Shown piece after piece: positions 7,396-17,992 of a stretch of DNA of 64,000 bases (positions are counted from its first letter, which is position 1; the number at the start of each line of letters is the position of its first letter). Source of the DNA: Rutstroemia sp. NJR-2017a BVV2 (taxonomy: Eukaryota > Ascomycota > Leotiomycetes > Helotiales > Rutstroemiaceae). Location of the stretch: the NCBI GenBank assembly GCA_002946415.1, contig NJPS01000013.1:558001-622000 (forward strand). Direction: 5' to 3'. The position numbers and the translations under genes were made by a program. The notes beneath the pieces are model-generated. The model worked only from the letters and a program-made list of their open reading frames with translations, ran no database searches and was not told where the DNA came from.

Positions 7396-10312
7396 TTAAC
7401 AAACCGGAGCGTCACAAGTAGCCTTGATGATATAGCAAGCCAAGCTGGCAATTGGAGCCGCCTGACCATTGCAGGTTCGGAATTGCAAGGGATTGTTGCT
7501 TTCCGTCCAGCCAGTCGAGGTACACTTCCCTGTCTTTCCTCCTCCTGAAACCGTCATGCCAGAGCCAACCGTCTGATCAGTATTGCAAATCTTGAATGTT
7601 GCTCCAGACGTTAGACCCCCAGTGCCAGGACCGCTGAGGAAGCTGTTTTGGCTGGAACATGTGTCTGAATTGTCGACTTTGACGGTGCCGTACATGTATA
7701 TCTGCGTTTCTCCGGTGCAGCGCCACTGGTAGATGTCGTAGGTATTTGTTGCGGGCTTTGGTGCGGATGATGAGATGGGTGCTTTTGAACTCGTCGGTGG
7801 CGTGGGAGGGGTTGGAGGGATTGGTTGGGTTCAGTGGATCTAGCTAGAAGAGAAATCTGTTAGAAAACCATTTGATGAAGCCGTTTGGCTGAGTATCAGC
7901 AGCTTACAAAGTCCGGGTCCGAATTGCCACATGTGCCCGCACAAGGAGCGCTACAATATGGTACGCTCGAACAGAAAGTCCCGCAAGAGCTTCCAGCAGC
8001 GCAGGTCGGCTGGGCTGCCCCAACACCAAGAGTGCCAGACTTAGACGCAACACCGTTCGATCCTCCTCCTGGCAGGGAACATCCGATGTAATCTGCACGC
8101 TTGCTTTTGCTATTTGTTCCACAGGTCATGCCAGCATTCTCTCCGTTCTAGATGGCCTTCGGGTAGACGACTCCATCCGGATTTGCAGCTACAATCTGTC
8201 GTGACCAAGAGAGGTCTATGATCTTCTGGGTCAAGGAAGCAACAGTATAGGTGTCAGGGTTCTTCCCCATGAGGTATGCTGCAAGACCAGCAACTTGGGC
8301 AGAAGCTATGACCGTTCGATCAGTCGAGTTAACGCTCATTGGACGAATGTATACCTTGTGATGTACCCCGTTCCGATTTGAATCCACCTTCCCATGTATC
8401 GGTGGAGTCAGAACATATGATATTGTTTGACGGAGCCCATAAATTGATCTAGAACAAAGCGATTAATCAGCATTGCTCAATATTCGGTGAGAATATATAA
8501 GAAGTAGATTGTTTAGGAACATCCAGGAGAACCTAAATCAAAGCGAGGAATCATGTAATTTTCAAGGAAGACTTACATATGATGCGAGCTTGTTACCGAA
8601 CACTGGAGGCGAATACCATTGTATACCGGCTTCAGGATACACGCCACCAACTACAATGAGCTCCGGAATATATGGCTATTACGCACTATCAGTCTTCTCG
8701 TTCTTGAGCAGGCACTCTGTATTGCGAAAGACTCCCATTCTATTGGTATTGGTTTCGAGGTGCAAAAAATTACTTACCACGCTGCTAGAATCTCTGTACA
8801 AGGCCGGGTAGCCATCGACAACACTGAGAAAGTAGAAATTAGCTCTAGATCGAGAAAGTATTTTCGAGGAGAATAGAAAGCCTTTCCTGAGAACAAACTT
8901 GACTGTTGTTCAAAACAGAAACATGGAAACAACCGATACTTGCGTGGATGGTCCCTGTGAACGAGCAATATTTCCCGCTCCAGTTACTAAGACGACATTG
9001 TTGGCTATCATTTGCTGTAGAATGTAGCCTTTCGATTTATGTTAGCTGTAAAACCCACACAGAACAGTCAAGCTTACCAAAACGTGCAACAAATTCGTCC
9101 GAAACAGAACGGCCCTTTGGCCAACTGAGAGCCATATTTACAACAGCCCTTCCTTGATTGTTGTTGTCGATGATGTGGTCGTAAAATTTCGATAGGCCAT
9201 CGACTAAATGAAAAGGAAATCAGTACATAAGCCGAATAATCTGAGAGGTGTAATGACTGCTTTCTGCTTACGAAAATTTTCGTTGATCCAGCCATCATAC
9301 CTCATGGTTGAGGCTACGGAGTTTGCTCTCCTGGCTATCCCAAGAGTATTGCCAACCAGAAGACTTAGCATGCACGATCCATGTCCTCCTTCTCCGTTGG
9401 AATTTAGAGGCTGATCCTGTGGTGGTCCAATATGTGGACCCGTAAATATTGGTGTTGTACCTATACCGGCGAGATCCTGGAGAAGGAATTACCACTGGAC
9501 CGTCCATTCTAGCTTCTCGATCTTGGTAAAGAAATCATTTGACCCACGTTGATTCTGACGAAGCCGAAGTCCAGAGAATAGATCGTCTGGCCAGCCCCCA
9601 TACTATCATCTGCAGTATATATACCACCCATGGCATCGAATGGCACTCCAGGCGGCTGGGATAGAAAAATCTGCTGAGAAGTTGCGGAACCGGAAGTGAC
9701 AGGTACCCATTTTTTTAATTTACTGGCAGAACCCCCGGGATTATCCAGCAGAGAGTTCAGATATCGTCGGAGATTTCCCTTGATACCTAGGGCCTGGGAA
9801 TTCTCATTGTCATCTGAATAATCCTCAGCTAAAGGTTCGTTAGCCAAATCCACGTCTCTCAACACTGGCCGGTCCTGCGGGGAGCAAAACAGCTTTGACC
9901 TTTGCAAAGTTAGTCGTGTGCAAGAATTGGTACAAAAATTGAAGTAGTGGGCACTCACAAGGAAGCTGTCTTTGACCACTGACAGCTGAGCTGAGTTCAA
10001 AGATACAAATATAAAGTTCAGCCCAAGATATTTGGAGTTGGAAACCCAGAAATTGTCGTCAGTAGTTGCGTCAGGTACTCCCTGAGCTCTCAATAATTGC
10101 TGAATCGATGCTGCATCAGCGCCAGATTCTGGGTAGATTACATAGTATCCAGGGTCACAGTCTGCGCATTTGGCGTACCCACCACTGCTCAGCTCAAAAA
10201 CAGCAGTAGCTGTCGCAGTGGAGGAAGCAGTGGGAGAGCACCCTATAGCTGTCTCGCAAATGCTGGTGGTCTTGGTTGCGGTTGTGAACCCTGCGGGGTT
10301 TTCGGCATACGT
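7396..10312 (-). pseudogene. subtilisin-like (S8) protease, multi-exon, inactivated
   Basis: Read right to left, exons carry the landmarks of a fungal subtilase: a Thr/Ala-rich N-terminal part with SICETAIGCSPTASS; the Asp region GQTIYSLDFGF (about 9550-9590); the His region GGHGSCMLSLLVGNTLGIAR (about 9330-9390); the oxyanion-type VLVTGAGN (about 8980); PELIVVGGV (about 8665); the Ser region ERGTSQ-ASAQVAGLAAYLMG spliced across an intron at about 8305-8352; then a Cys/Gly-rich C-terminal extension to 7396. Damage: a one-base frameshift just after the Asp segment (about 9540), a TAA at about 9495 in the continuing frame, and a TAG (about 8149-8151) where the reading continues as KAI-stop-NGENAG, best explained by Trp TGG to TAG. 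The frame into the last exon (about 7830) also does not close. The 5' end is not a normal start but runs into a DUF726 gene fragment at about 10312. Confidence 0.75.
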
Positions 10313-11019
10313 GAGATGTGAAGGAGGAGTATGCGTGAGGGTGCCACGTAATGCTCGAGGGAGAGGACGAGTAAGAGCATTGCGTTGAGAAGGAGGATCC
10401 GCTTGTCTCTTGGTAGCGGGTATAAGGACGTCGAAGTAGGTGGATATAGCTCTAGTAAAGCGGCATCTGCTTCTTCAATATTTGTGTTTCATCCTGTGAT
10501 GCTTTAGAGATTTTTACAGCAAGACAAAGATGTGTACTTACGAACGACCTTGGTCTCGGAAGGAGGTTCATCTTTCGTTGCATTAACAGAAGCCTTATCT
10601 TCCTGCTCCTTAATAACCTCCTTTGAATTATTGACAGCGGTTCCAACCCTCGAGATAACAGATTCCCTCCATTTATCAAAGAATTTAAATGAATCCTCCC
10701 TCAATTCCAACATCTTAGGAGCAGAAAGTCCCTTTTCTCTCTGCTCCCTTAACTTCCTTGCATCTTACTCTTCCCCAGTCTCTTTCCCTGCCTTCGTGTC
10801 TTCAACATTGGGATTCTTGTCCGTGAGGTTCAGGGCTTGCTGCGGTGGTTTTGCACTCGTAATTGATGCATCGAACGTATCTGTGATTCGTTTTCGCATG
10901 AGCTCTGTGATATTGGCAAGTAGTAGGGTCAATTCGACCCTTTCTTCTGTTGAGAGGATTGAACTAAGTTCATCCCCATGACTTTGAGATGACTCTGCTT
11001 TTTCATCTGGAGGAGACAT
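10313..11019 (-). pseudogene. 5' fragment of a DUF726 (alpha/beta hydrolase) gene
   Basis: The ATG at 11019 starts MSPPDEKAESSQSHGDELSS, then STEERVELTLLLANITELMR, a phosphosite-rich linker, ARKLREQREKGLSAPKM, and FFDKWRESVISRVG. After a candidate intron (GTAAGT...ATCACAG, about 10493-10545) comes EADAALLELYPP and LLLNAMLLLVLSLEHYV. This matches my memory of the N-terminal helical region of fungal DUF726/TMCO4-like proteins, which precedes a membrane-associated alpha/beta hydrolase domain. The hydrolase domain is absent: at about 10312 the sequence switches to the subtilase. Two in-frame stops, TAA at 10765-10767 and TGA just after the intron, make it non-coding. The parent gene would encode a protein several times longer. 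Confidence 0.65.
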
Positions 11020-11077
11020 TTTGTTTATTTGTTGAATGCTTGATTGAAAGTTCAACTTGAGTTGTCGTTGAAATACA

Positions 11078-11269
11078 ATGGAGGGGCAAAGCTATGACGA
11101 CAGGCGTGATAATCTCGCTGATCAATCAAGTAACGACGTCGCATCTCTAGTGGAGGAAGCGGAATCAAGCCATGTTGGTTCGCCAGAAGTTGCCTCAGAT
11201 ACTTCACTGTCCCAGGGAGCTTCTAAAAAGCCAAGGAAAAGGGGTCGGAATATAGAATTACATCAGTGA
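11078..11269 (+). CDS. possible small acidic-to-basic protein
   Basis: A 63-codon frame starting at ATG 11078, divergent from the DUF726 fragment with 58 bp between the starts. The protein is acidic and Ser-rich with a basic C-terminal patch KKPRKRGR that could be a nuclear signal. It could be the first exon of a longer gene (GT at 11266-11267 after CAT CA), but I found no convincing second exon. I recognise no family; chance occurrence is possible. Confidence 0.25.
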   Translation: MEGQSYDDRRDNLADQSSNDVASLVEEAESSHVGSPEVASDTSLSQGASKKPRKRGRNIELHQ

Positions 11270-11343
11270 ATAGCTTCACTATCACAAGTCAATTTGATAC
11301 GAAGTGTGAAACTGCCAGCCATATAGACCACAATTGTCACTTC

Positions 11344-11556
11344 TCAGAAGTGGCGTCGCTTTTTGGGAATCTCACACGAAGGGTTCTGAGAAAGCTGTAA
11401 AATACAATGAAAACGAAGCAAATCACCTGTCGAGATCGACCTTGCCGCTCTGTTGTAGTTCTTTGCCAATGCCCACCAGTCCTCTTCTGCTCTCACTTTG
11501 AAAGCAATTTCCTGGTCGGTCCCTGCTCTTGAGTATCTAGGTTCTGCCACGAACAC
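11344..11556 (-). CDS. possible coding fragment, unknown
   Basis: The frame reads FVAEPRYSRAGTDQEIAFK followed by EEDWWALAKNYNRAARSIS, a composition that looks protein-like. The frame is open a little further upstream (GCDDGVGDV), so this could be an internal exon. No start, partner exon or family was found. It may be a gene relic next to the degenerate satellite. Confidence 0.2.
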   Translation of the reverse strand: MFVAEPRYSRAGTDQEIAFKVRAEEDWWALAKNYNRAARSISTGDLLRFHCILQLSQNPSCEIPKKRRHF

Positions 11557-11890
11557 ATCACCAACTCCGTCGTCGCAGCCAGGTTCAGATATGTGGGTCT
11601 ATTTCAGACATAATCGAAACTCCACCCAGCCCAATGTGAGCTAACGGGCGATTACGCCGGCGCAGCTCTCAATTCTATGCTACATTCTCACATGGTCACT
11701 TCCTGACTTGCCGTATGTTAAGTGACGACACCAGCTGAGCACTACTACAGCCTATCCTCGAGGATATATTCCCATTAAGCAGATTATCGTCATGTTCAGG
11801 AGACTGGATGATCGCCTACATAATCGTCTGCCTCAATCTGCCTTGAGCCTCCCTGTTGCGGACTGGTTGGCTGACTCAGTTTGATCCATA

Positions 11891-12600
11891 CCCAGCTGAT
11901 CCTCTACCCCTTTTTGGCAATTCAGTTCTGGTTCCAACAACAGATGCAATCAATTCTGCCTCGCTAGGATTTGCATGCCTCTCTAAGAGCCACTAGACCT
12001 TGGTTTGACACCTTTGTGGAGGCGACATCACCCCAGCTGATCCTCCACCATCTTTTGCATGAATCTCATAGCGCCACTGGGCCTTGACATGAATCTCCAC
12101 CTCTGCTTGATCCTACCCAGCTGATTCTCCAACCCGCTCTGCATGAACCACCCAGTGTCACTTAGCCCTTGGTGTGACTCCTTCCTTAACAAGGCATCAA
12201 CGATGCATGAATATCTCCCACCCTTTTGTCCGTGGAGCTCTGTTCTGATGCGATCCTGGCTTCCCAGGACCTGTATGGATATACCAGTGCCAGCAGACTT
12301 AGGCATGACATCTGAACGCGATATCACCACTATGCATGAATCTCCCTGTGCCGCTTAGCCCTTGGTGCGACTGCTCCTGGACCGCGGCATCGCCGTTGCA
12401 TAGATCTCCACCTCTGGGGACTACTACCCAGCTGATCCTTACAGATTTTGGCAGTATGGTTTGGGTGCCAACGCGGATGCAGTTCTGCCTTGCTGGATCT
12501 ACATGAATCTCGTAAAGTCACTGGACCTTGGTGTGACTCCTCCTGATGCAGCATTGCCGCCGAATGAATCTGACGACGGTCAGCAGGCACAGGAGCCATC
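11891..12600. repeat. degenerate satellite, about 170-190 bp period, four copies
   Basis: The string ccttggtgtgac and close variants recur at 11998, 12167, 12360 and 12526 (spacing 169, 193 and 166 bp). Around them other words recur in similar order: gcatgaatctc, cccagctgatcctcca (11891, 12032, 12116, 12427), tgactcctcctg and ggcatcgccg. Copies are diverged and partly rearranged. No open frame spans the array. It looks like an old tandem repeat, perhaps derived from a mobile element that I cannot identify. Confidence 0.55.
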
Positions 12601-13746
12601 TAATTGCCTCTTGATCGACGCACTATTGCCGAGATGAGTGTGCCTTCCCTCGATGGTCCCAAAACCCCGGGGAACGAATCTTGGTATAAACTATTTTCCT
12701 GATGCAATTTCACTGCATACATCCCACGATGCTCAAGAAAGCGCACTAGCCGTCGGAATCCCCTCTTGATAAAGCTACGGCGACATGCCGAGTTGCGTAG
12801 CCCGACCTTGCCAAACGGAAGCACCGAAATTCCCCGTACTTAGTGTAACTTCTGGCTAGGAGGGTGTTATCTTGACTTACATAATCGTATAATGTGTAGA
12901 GGGAGCTCCAAACCTCAAGATTCGTAGTGTAGCCGCTTGTGCCTTCTTTAACAACTATACAAAACATTCATAGCGGAGCAGTGTACAAGTGCAAGTTCTT
13001 ATAACAAATAAGTAGGACAAATTGTTCAGCAAAAGACGTCATATGCTTGAATACGATGACATTGAATTGGTGTTGTTCGGTAAATTGTGAGGCTGAACCA
13101 CTAGTCACGTGCTCTTTCACGAGAGGGATCCAAATCTGCTCCGGCAGGGACTCCATGCAAGGGAGCAGAAACGGATTCCCAGGCAAAGCTCGGCAAGGAA
13201 ACTGTAGCCGGGGCACACAGAGGCCCAAATGGGTTCCACATTATGGTGCGCAGGCTGACTCAGGGCGTGCTCAGGATGCTCAGGCTCTGCTCAGGCATGC
13301 TCACCCTTGGCTCAGGTTAAAGCAGCAGTTGCTCACGTCCACTAAAACGGAACCAGCGAAAGGGAAAATTAATCCTGAGTCTATGAGCATTTTACTAACA
13401 TTCTCTGGCCGTAGAGTCGAGGATATTTCCAAAGGTAGTATAGATGCTGGAGCTCTCCCCATTATGAAAGAATCCGACCCGTCCAACCCTTCGTCGATAA
13501 TGAATAGTTTCATTGATATCAACATAGCCACAACATTATTGCTGGTGACTTTGTACTGTAGAAGACCAAGCGGTTGGAGTAAAGTAGAGGTTTTCTGATT
13601 TGTCAGGGACACGTGCCACCAAGTGTTCGTACGAGTCATACAGTAATGCCCCACATTGAAAGTGGAACACACACAAAAATTGAAGAATTCATGACTCTGT
13701 ATATAAATTTAAAATCAACCGCTTCTTCTAACAAACAACGCAAACA
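12601..13746. other. gene-poor stretch
   Basis: Open frames such as 13047-13598 (+) and 13301-13672 (-) overlap on opposite strands and show no motif. A cluster of gctcagg words at 13256-13316 resembles the cctgagcaccctgagcaac iterations at 4740-4810 beside the first solo LTR, which may mean shared repeat ancestry. Nothing else is supported. Confidence 0.35.
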
Positions 13747-13881
13747 GGCCTGATAGGTAATTCTCTCTATACCACTACATCAGTACAACAAACGCTAATT
13801 CTCAGCAGTTCAGTGGTAGAATTCTTGCTTTGGGATCCCCAAAATTGTAAGAGGTCTCCGGTTCGATCCCGGATTAGGCCC
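13747..13881 (+). tRNA. tRNA-Pro(TGG) with anticodon intron and a 52-nt D-arm insertion
   Basis: The 3' part is canonical: D arm GTTCAGTGGTAGAAT, anticodon stem CTTGC/GTAAG, loop TTTGGG...T with anticodon TGG, an 11-nt intron whose CCCCAAA can pair with TTTGGG, variable loop AGGTC, T arm TCCGG-TTCGATC-CCGGA and 3' acceptor strand TTAGGCC (13874-13880), then a T-rich terminator at about 13886-13891. The matching 5' acceptor strand GGCCTGA plus T8-A9-G10 is found only at 13747-13756, so 52 nt (13757-13808) interrupt the D stem. The insertion begins GT and ends CAG with a branch-like gctaat near its 3' side. It also splits the A box. This may be a disrupted tRNA gene or one with an extra intron; the 5' pairing (six Watson-Crick pairs and one G-T) argues the parts belong together. 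Confidence 0.6.
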
Positions 13882-14461
13882 ATTCATTTTTGCTTTTTGT
13901 CTTGATCAACTCTCATTTTTGAATAGCTTTTCCGTGTGACCTTCTGTGAGACTTGTAATCTAATGCTCATATACAAAGTCCTTCAGGATTGCTACTGCCG
14001 CATAAATTACCATATCAGGCAGACTACGAACTAACGAGGAATATCCGTTGACGACGTCGACCTCTAGAACTTCCGTCCCAAGTCAAGTTTTGGTAGCTAT
14101 ATCTTTACAAACAAGTCTTGGGAGACTGTATCCGAACCCATATTCCGCATTTTATAGCTATGGAGGTTGCAAGCCGGTATTTCTGGTTCGTCAAGCTTAA
14201 ATAGCAGTGATAATTTCCGGCAGAGCGAGGAGAAGGTCCCCGGCTTAGGAGTGGCTTCCTCTCATCTGGACTCTATATACAGCGTGAAGAGAAAATCTGG
14301 TCGTAAAGACAACAATCACGGCCCAAGAAGTATGAAATGCATTTCGAATCATGATATGTTCATGAGCTACCTGAGCCTACCTCGCTAAAATCCATATCCA
14401 TCAAAATCTCAAAATATCAATAAACTACAGAACCCGGGGAAAGGACATCTTAAAGCCCAAA
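13882..14461. other. intergenic stretch, no gene seen
   Basis: A short open frame at 14167-14388 has no motif. The part next to 14462 probably holds the 3' untranslated region of the HET gene. Confidence 0.4.
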
Positions 14462-16882
14462 CTATATGATCTCCAAACTCCTAGTCTCCCAATCCTTACA
14501 AAAGCTCCTCAACCCCCCTTGCCTAGGCGTAGATTGCCAGGTTCCGACACGATAATATTTCCCCTCTGTCTTCGCAGGATGAAGAAGAAGTCCAAAAGCA
14601 TAACGATGACGTTCTTTATCCTGTGTTTCAGGGGCAAGTGAGTTGCCGTCGATATCGAAAAGATCTTTTGGAACTACTGGTATATCTCTAAAACCCGAAT
14701 CACTGTCCTCATCTTCACTTTCCTCGAGCTCCTCTCCATCTTCGCTTTCCTCAAGCTCATCTTGGTTAGGCCGGGATGCCCTGCGTGCATGACAACTTCC
14801 GAGTAACACCATCGACAAATCGCCAGGCGGTATCGTATCCTGTCTACTGTGCCAGTCAATAGAACAGTCCGCTACGCAACGGCCATTGACCTTGATTTCC
14901 CACCTCTGGATATTGGTAAATCGGTTTTCCACAAAGCTCAAATCAGAAGGTACATCCGCTACTAGTCCAGTAATCCACATAATTCCATATTTGAGCGCCC
15001 CATAAGGGTTAAGTCCCTCTGGAACGACCTGAGCATCAATATGAACCCATTCTTCACGGAAATTGACGAAGGAATATTTATCGAGATCATGACCGCTCAA
15101 GTCAAACTTCACTACACCATATGCACTAGCGAAACTCCACGAGGCTGCTATGTAGACATCTGGCAAGTCAAGGGCTGCAAGGAGCTCTTGTAACCCAACA
15201 CCTTTTCGTTGTTTACAATTCCAAAAAAGCCCACGAAGCATGTCCCTTCTCCAGATTCCTGCGATGTAGTCGTCCTGGGTTTTTTCAGATACGCGCTGTG
15301 CCAAACCAGATAGTGCTGGCAATCTATCGGTTGCGAACGTTAATTTACGGCACGAATAGCTGTGGACGACCTCAAGCCATGAATCATATGTTTCATACAT
15401 TGAAAATCCATAAAGGTCCTCCTCTGATGAGAAGGGAGACGTCAAATAGGGGTCGGTACCCCAAGCCTGATAGCCTTCAATCCTTTCCGAGAATGTGAAA
15501 TAGTTGCAAACAATATACATTCTCGCGGAACTCAGAACTAAAAGCCGCTGAGATAGTGCCGTTTCTTGATATGTCCAGCCTCTTGCGGCCCAGGAGCAAC
15601 TTAGCAGATCATGGTCTAAAGGCGTTCTAAACATGGATCTAAGGTGTCTGAAATCTGCAAAGCGTGAAAACCGAAGACTGTACGTACCAGCAACTTGTGC
15701 GACGATAGACGACTGGAATCGGATATTAACGGTTTGAGACTTCCGGTCAAGGAATCCTTGGTGACAAGAGGATGACGCTGCGGCGCATATAGTGACATAT
15801 GAATGCCTATACACGCTTCCCATCGCTGCGGATTCTCTTTCCCAATCAGATTTGTCATCTTGAACAATGCACAGTGCATCAATCCAGAGATATCGCAATT
15901 TTAGAGCGCGACAGACAGCAATTGCTTCCCGGGCGACCGTCGACACTTGGGCAATCAAGAATCCAGACATCATGTGTTGTAGTAAGGCTCTTTTTGTCGT
16001 GAATTGGCGATCTGCGTCAGACTGCGGACCCCAACAGTAACTAAGAGTTGCGTAGCGGAGGGGAATTTCGTTAGTTCGTTCTTTGCATAAATCCTTGCTG
16101 CTGATGAGACGAATGTATTCGGATGATCCTTCACCTAGGTCCAATAGTCTTGTGGGAAGGAACTGTGATTCTTCCAATGGGTGGCATCGCTCCGTGCAAG
16201 ACTTCAATGCACCCAATACCATAGCGATGTTATTTTCGCAAAGTATATCTGGATGAGGGGGTACGTCTAGTTGCAGCCAATCCCCGCATATACCTATAGG
16301 GATAAACTAACTCAATACCAGATCATGGGTCATAATTTCATAAAATGATAGACGAGCACTAACTGGGAAACGCCTCTACAGCGAAAATAATGTATTCTAA
16401 CAATGAATCTATTCAAACCAAATAGTATTAGCGATAGAGAAAGTAGAAACAAAGCTCAAGGAAGGCCTTTTTCTTTGGGAAAAATTACCTTTTAGGTCTA
16501 GATCAGCCACTAACATTTGCGTTGTCGGACCAGAACCTAGCGCTTGGTCCCATTCAAACCTGAGCCGGACGAAAATATCTCCATTGTGATCGGAAATCCA
16601 TTTTTAAATAGAGTGTCTGAGTAATCTGCAGAATTCGCAGCCAGCCTCCGCAGAGGCTTTCAACTGCGGCAGATGAGGCGTTTGATCTTTTAGTGCATAT
16701 TTCAGCGACAAACTAGGCTTTAATAACCTATACCCTCTGCAATCGAGGTATCTTACACCGGTGCTCAATGTCTTTTCGGATCCGCCCAGATCACGATCAT
16801 CAAATTCAAGGACTTTGCACCTCTCGCAAAGTTTGGCGCCGTTCGTCGGCTGCTGCAGATAAGAGACTCCGTGGCGATTCAT
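14462..16882 (-). pseudogene. HET-domain protein gene with one in-frame nonsense codon
   Basis: Exon 1 is 16489-16882 from the ATG at 16882; the intron is 16294-16488 (GTAATT...CTATAG); exon 2 is 14462-16293. The frame closes, giving 741 codons plus stop. The N-terminus has the usual Cys pairs (LCERCKVLEF, GCEFCRLLR). The HET domain starts at YATLSYCWG and continues with LKLRYLWIDALCIVQDD and YRHSYVTICAAAS, followed by a long C-terminal region with an acidic Glu/Ser stretch. HET proteins trigger incompatibility-type cell death on non-self contact. A TAA at 16604-16606 sits between LLRHSI and KWISDHNGD; a CAA or TTA codon is expected there. Everything downstream is undamaged, so this is either a recent null allele, a read-through codon or a sequencing error. 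Translation from the ATG at 16222 would still include the whole HET domain (586 aa). Confidence 0.7.
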
Positions 16883-17992
16883 GACTGCCAGATAAATGTT
16901 TCCAGCGTCGAATATACAAGGGGAGTCTCGCTGCACGACTTACTAAAGAATCGATTCGACTCTTCGTTCGTGTTCTCATGCCTACCTATCGAGCGCGGGG
17001 GAAATGGAAATGGTGGGGACAGCTGAAGAGTTGGGGATTGAAAGTTGGATCGGGCACCTGATCGGGCTACTGCAAGCCATATACACACCAAACTGGTTAG
17101 CGCCGCTAGCACTGCTTCCGCCTCCGTTCATCAGCCATCTCTCAGGAAACCACACAGCTGTGTATGTATTGATTCCAACAGCACCAACACATTATCACCT
17201 TGCCTCATCCCAGCCGACACCAACCAGCCTAGAAGTATATATAACGTGTAACATATGTACGTACACCTATCCATCTCGTATAAAGATCTTTCCACTCCTA
17301 TCAAATCCTATATGCTACCAATCCATCGTACCAGGCTTCCCAAAAGGGTTTATCATAGCACCTCCTATTTTGAGCGAAGAATCCGATGCGACGCAGTGTG
17401 ATACTAAAATCTCTTTGCGACGCAATTATGATACCAGACGTATGCAGGTTTCAGTCTTTTTCAAGTCCAATGTCCAGTTAATAGATCGAATTGAAACTTA
17501 AGAGGCAGTTCTGAATCGGACTGAATAAATACTGATGAGTTTTTCAACTGATACAGTCGACATATGCGCATGGCCGCGACGCAGTTATACATTTGATCAA
17601 AAGTTGGATCGGCGTCCGCGTACCAACGAGTTATGCAGCCTGGAGGCGGTTTTCGTTTTCGTTTGACGTTGGAAAATGTGCCGCAACGTGTAGTACCCTT
17701 GCGAATGGTTTTCAGGACGTAATACTGAGATGGGCCTCGTACTGGAAGGCCCAATCACAGTATGCCTGTAACCGAATCGCATGCACTATACAGGGCTTCC
17801 AAGTGCTCCACTATAACAAGGCGGAGAATCTGTCCATATCTGTATCGTGCCGAGCCATCTATGGCCGGGATAAACACTTAGCTGCTTAATCATAGACTAT
17901 AAAAGAGGTGGGATGTCACGTCTACAATTATCTCATGATTCCATTAGCAGGGAACCTGGAAACAGATTCTATTTCGCAACGGCAAAATCAAC
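16883..17992. other. intergenic stretch between HET gene and P450
   Basis: Open frames at 16879-17112 (-), 17004-17501 (+) and 17461-17754 (-) show no motif, are biased in composition or overlap each other. The region serves two divergent promoters. I see no RNA gene or repeat. Confidence 0.4.

Noticed and set aside
13047..13672. Overlapping 183- and 123-codon frames on opposite strands
   Set aside because: No conserved motif, odd composition, mutual overlap; likely random frames in a gene-poor stretch.
13801..13881. Reading the tRNA-Pro as a contiguous tRNA starting near 13790
   Set aside because: The bases directly upstream (aacgctaattctcag) do not pair with the 3' acceptor strand TTAGGCC; only GGCCTGA at 13747 does.
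17004..17501. 165-codon plus-strand frame upstream of the P450
   Set aside because: Low-complexity Thr/Ser/Pro composition, no motif, no link by splicing to the P450 start at 17993.
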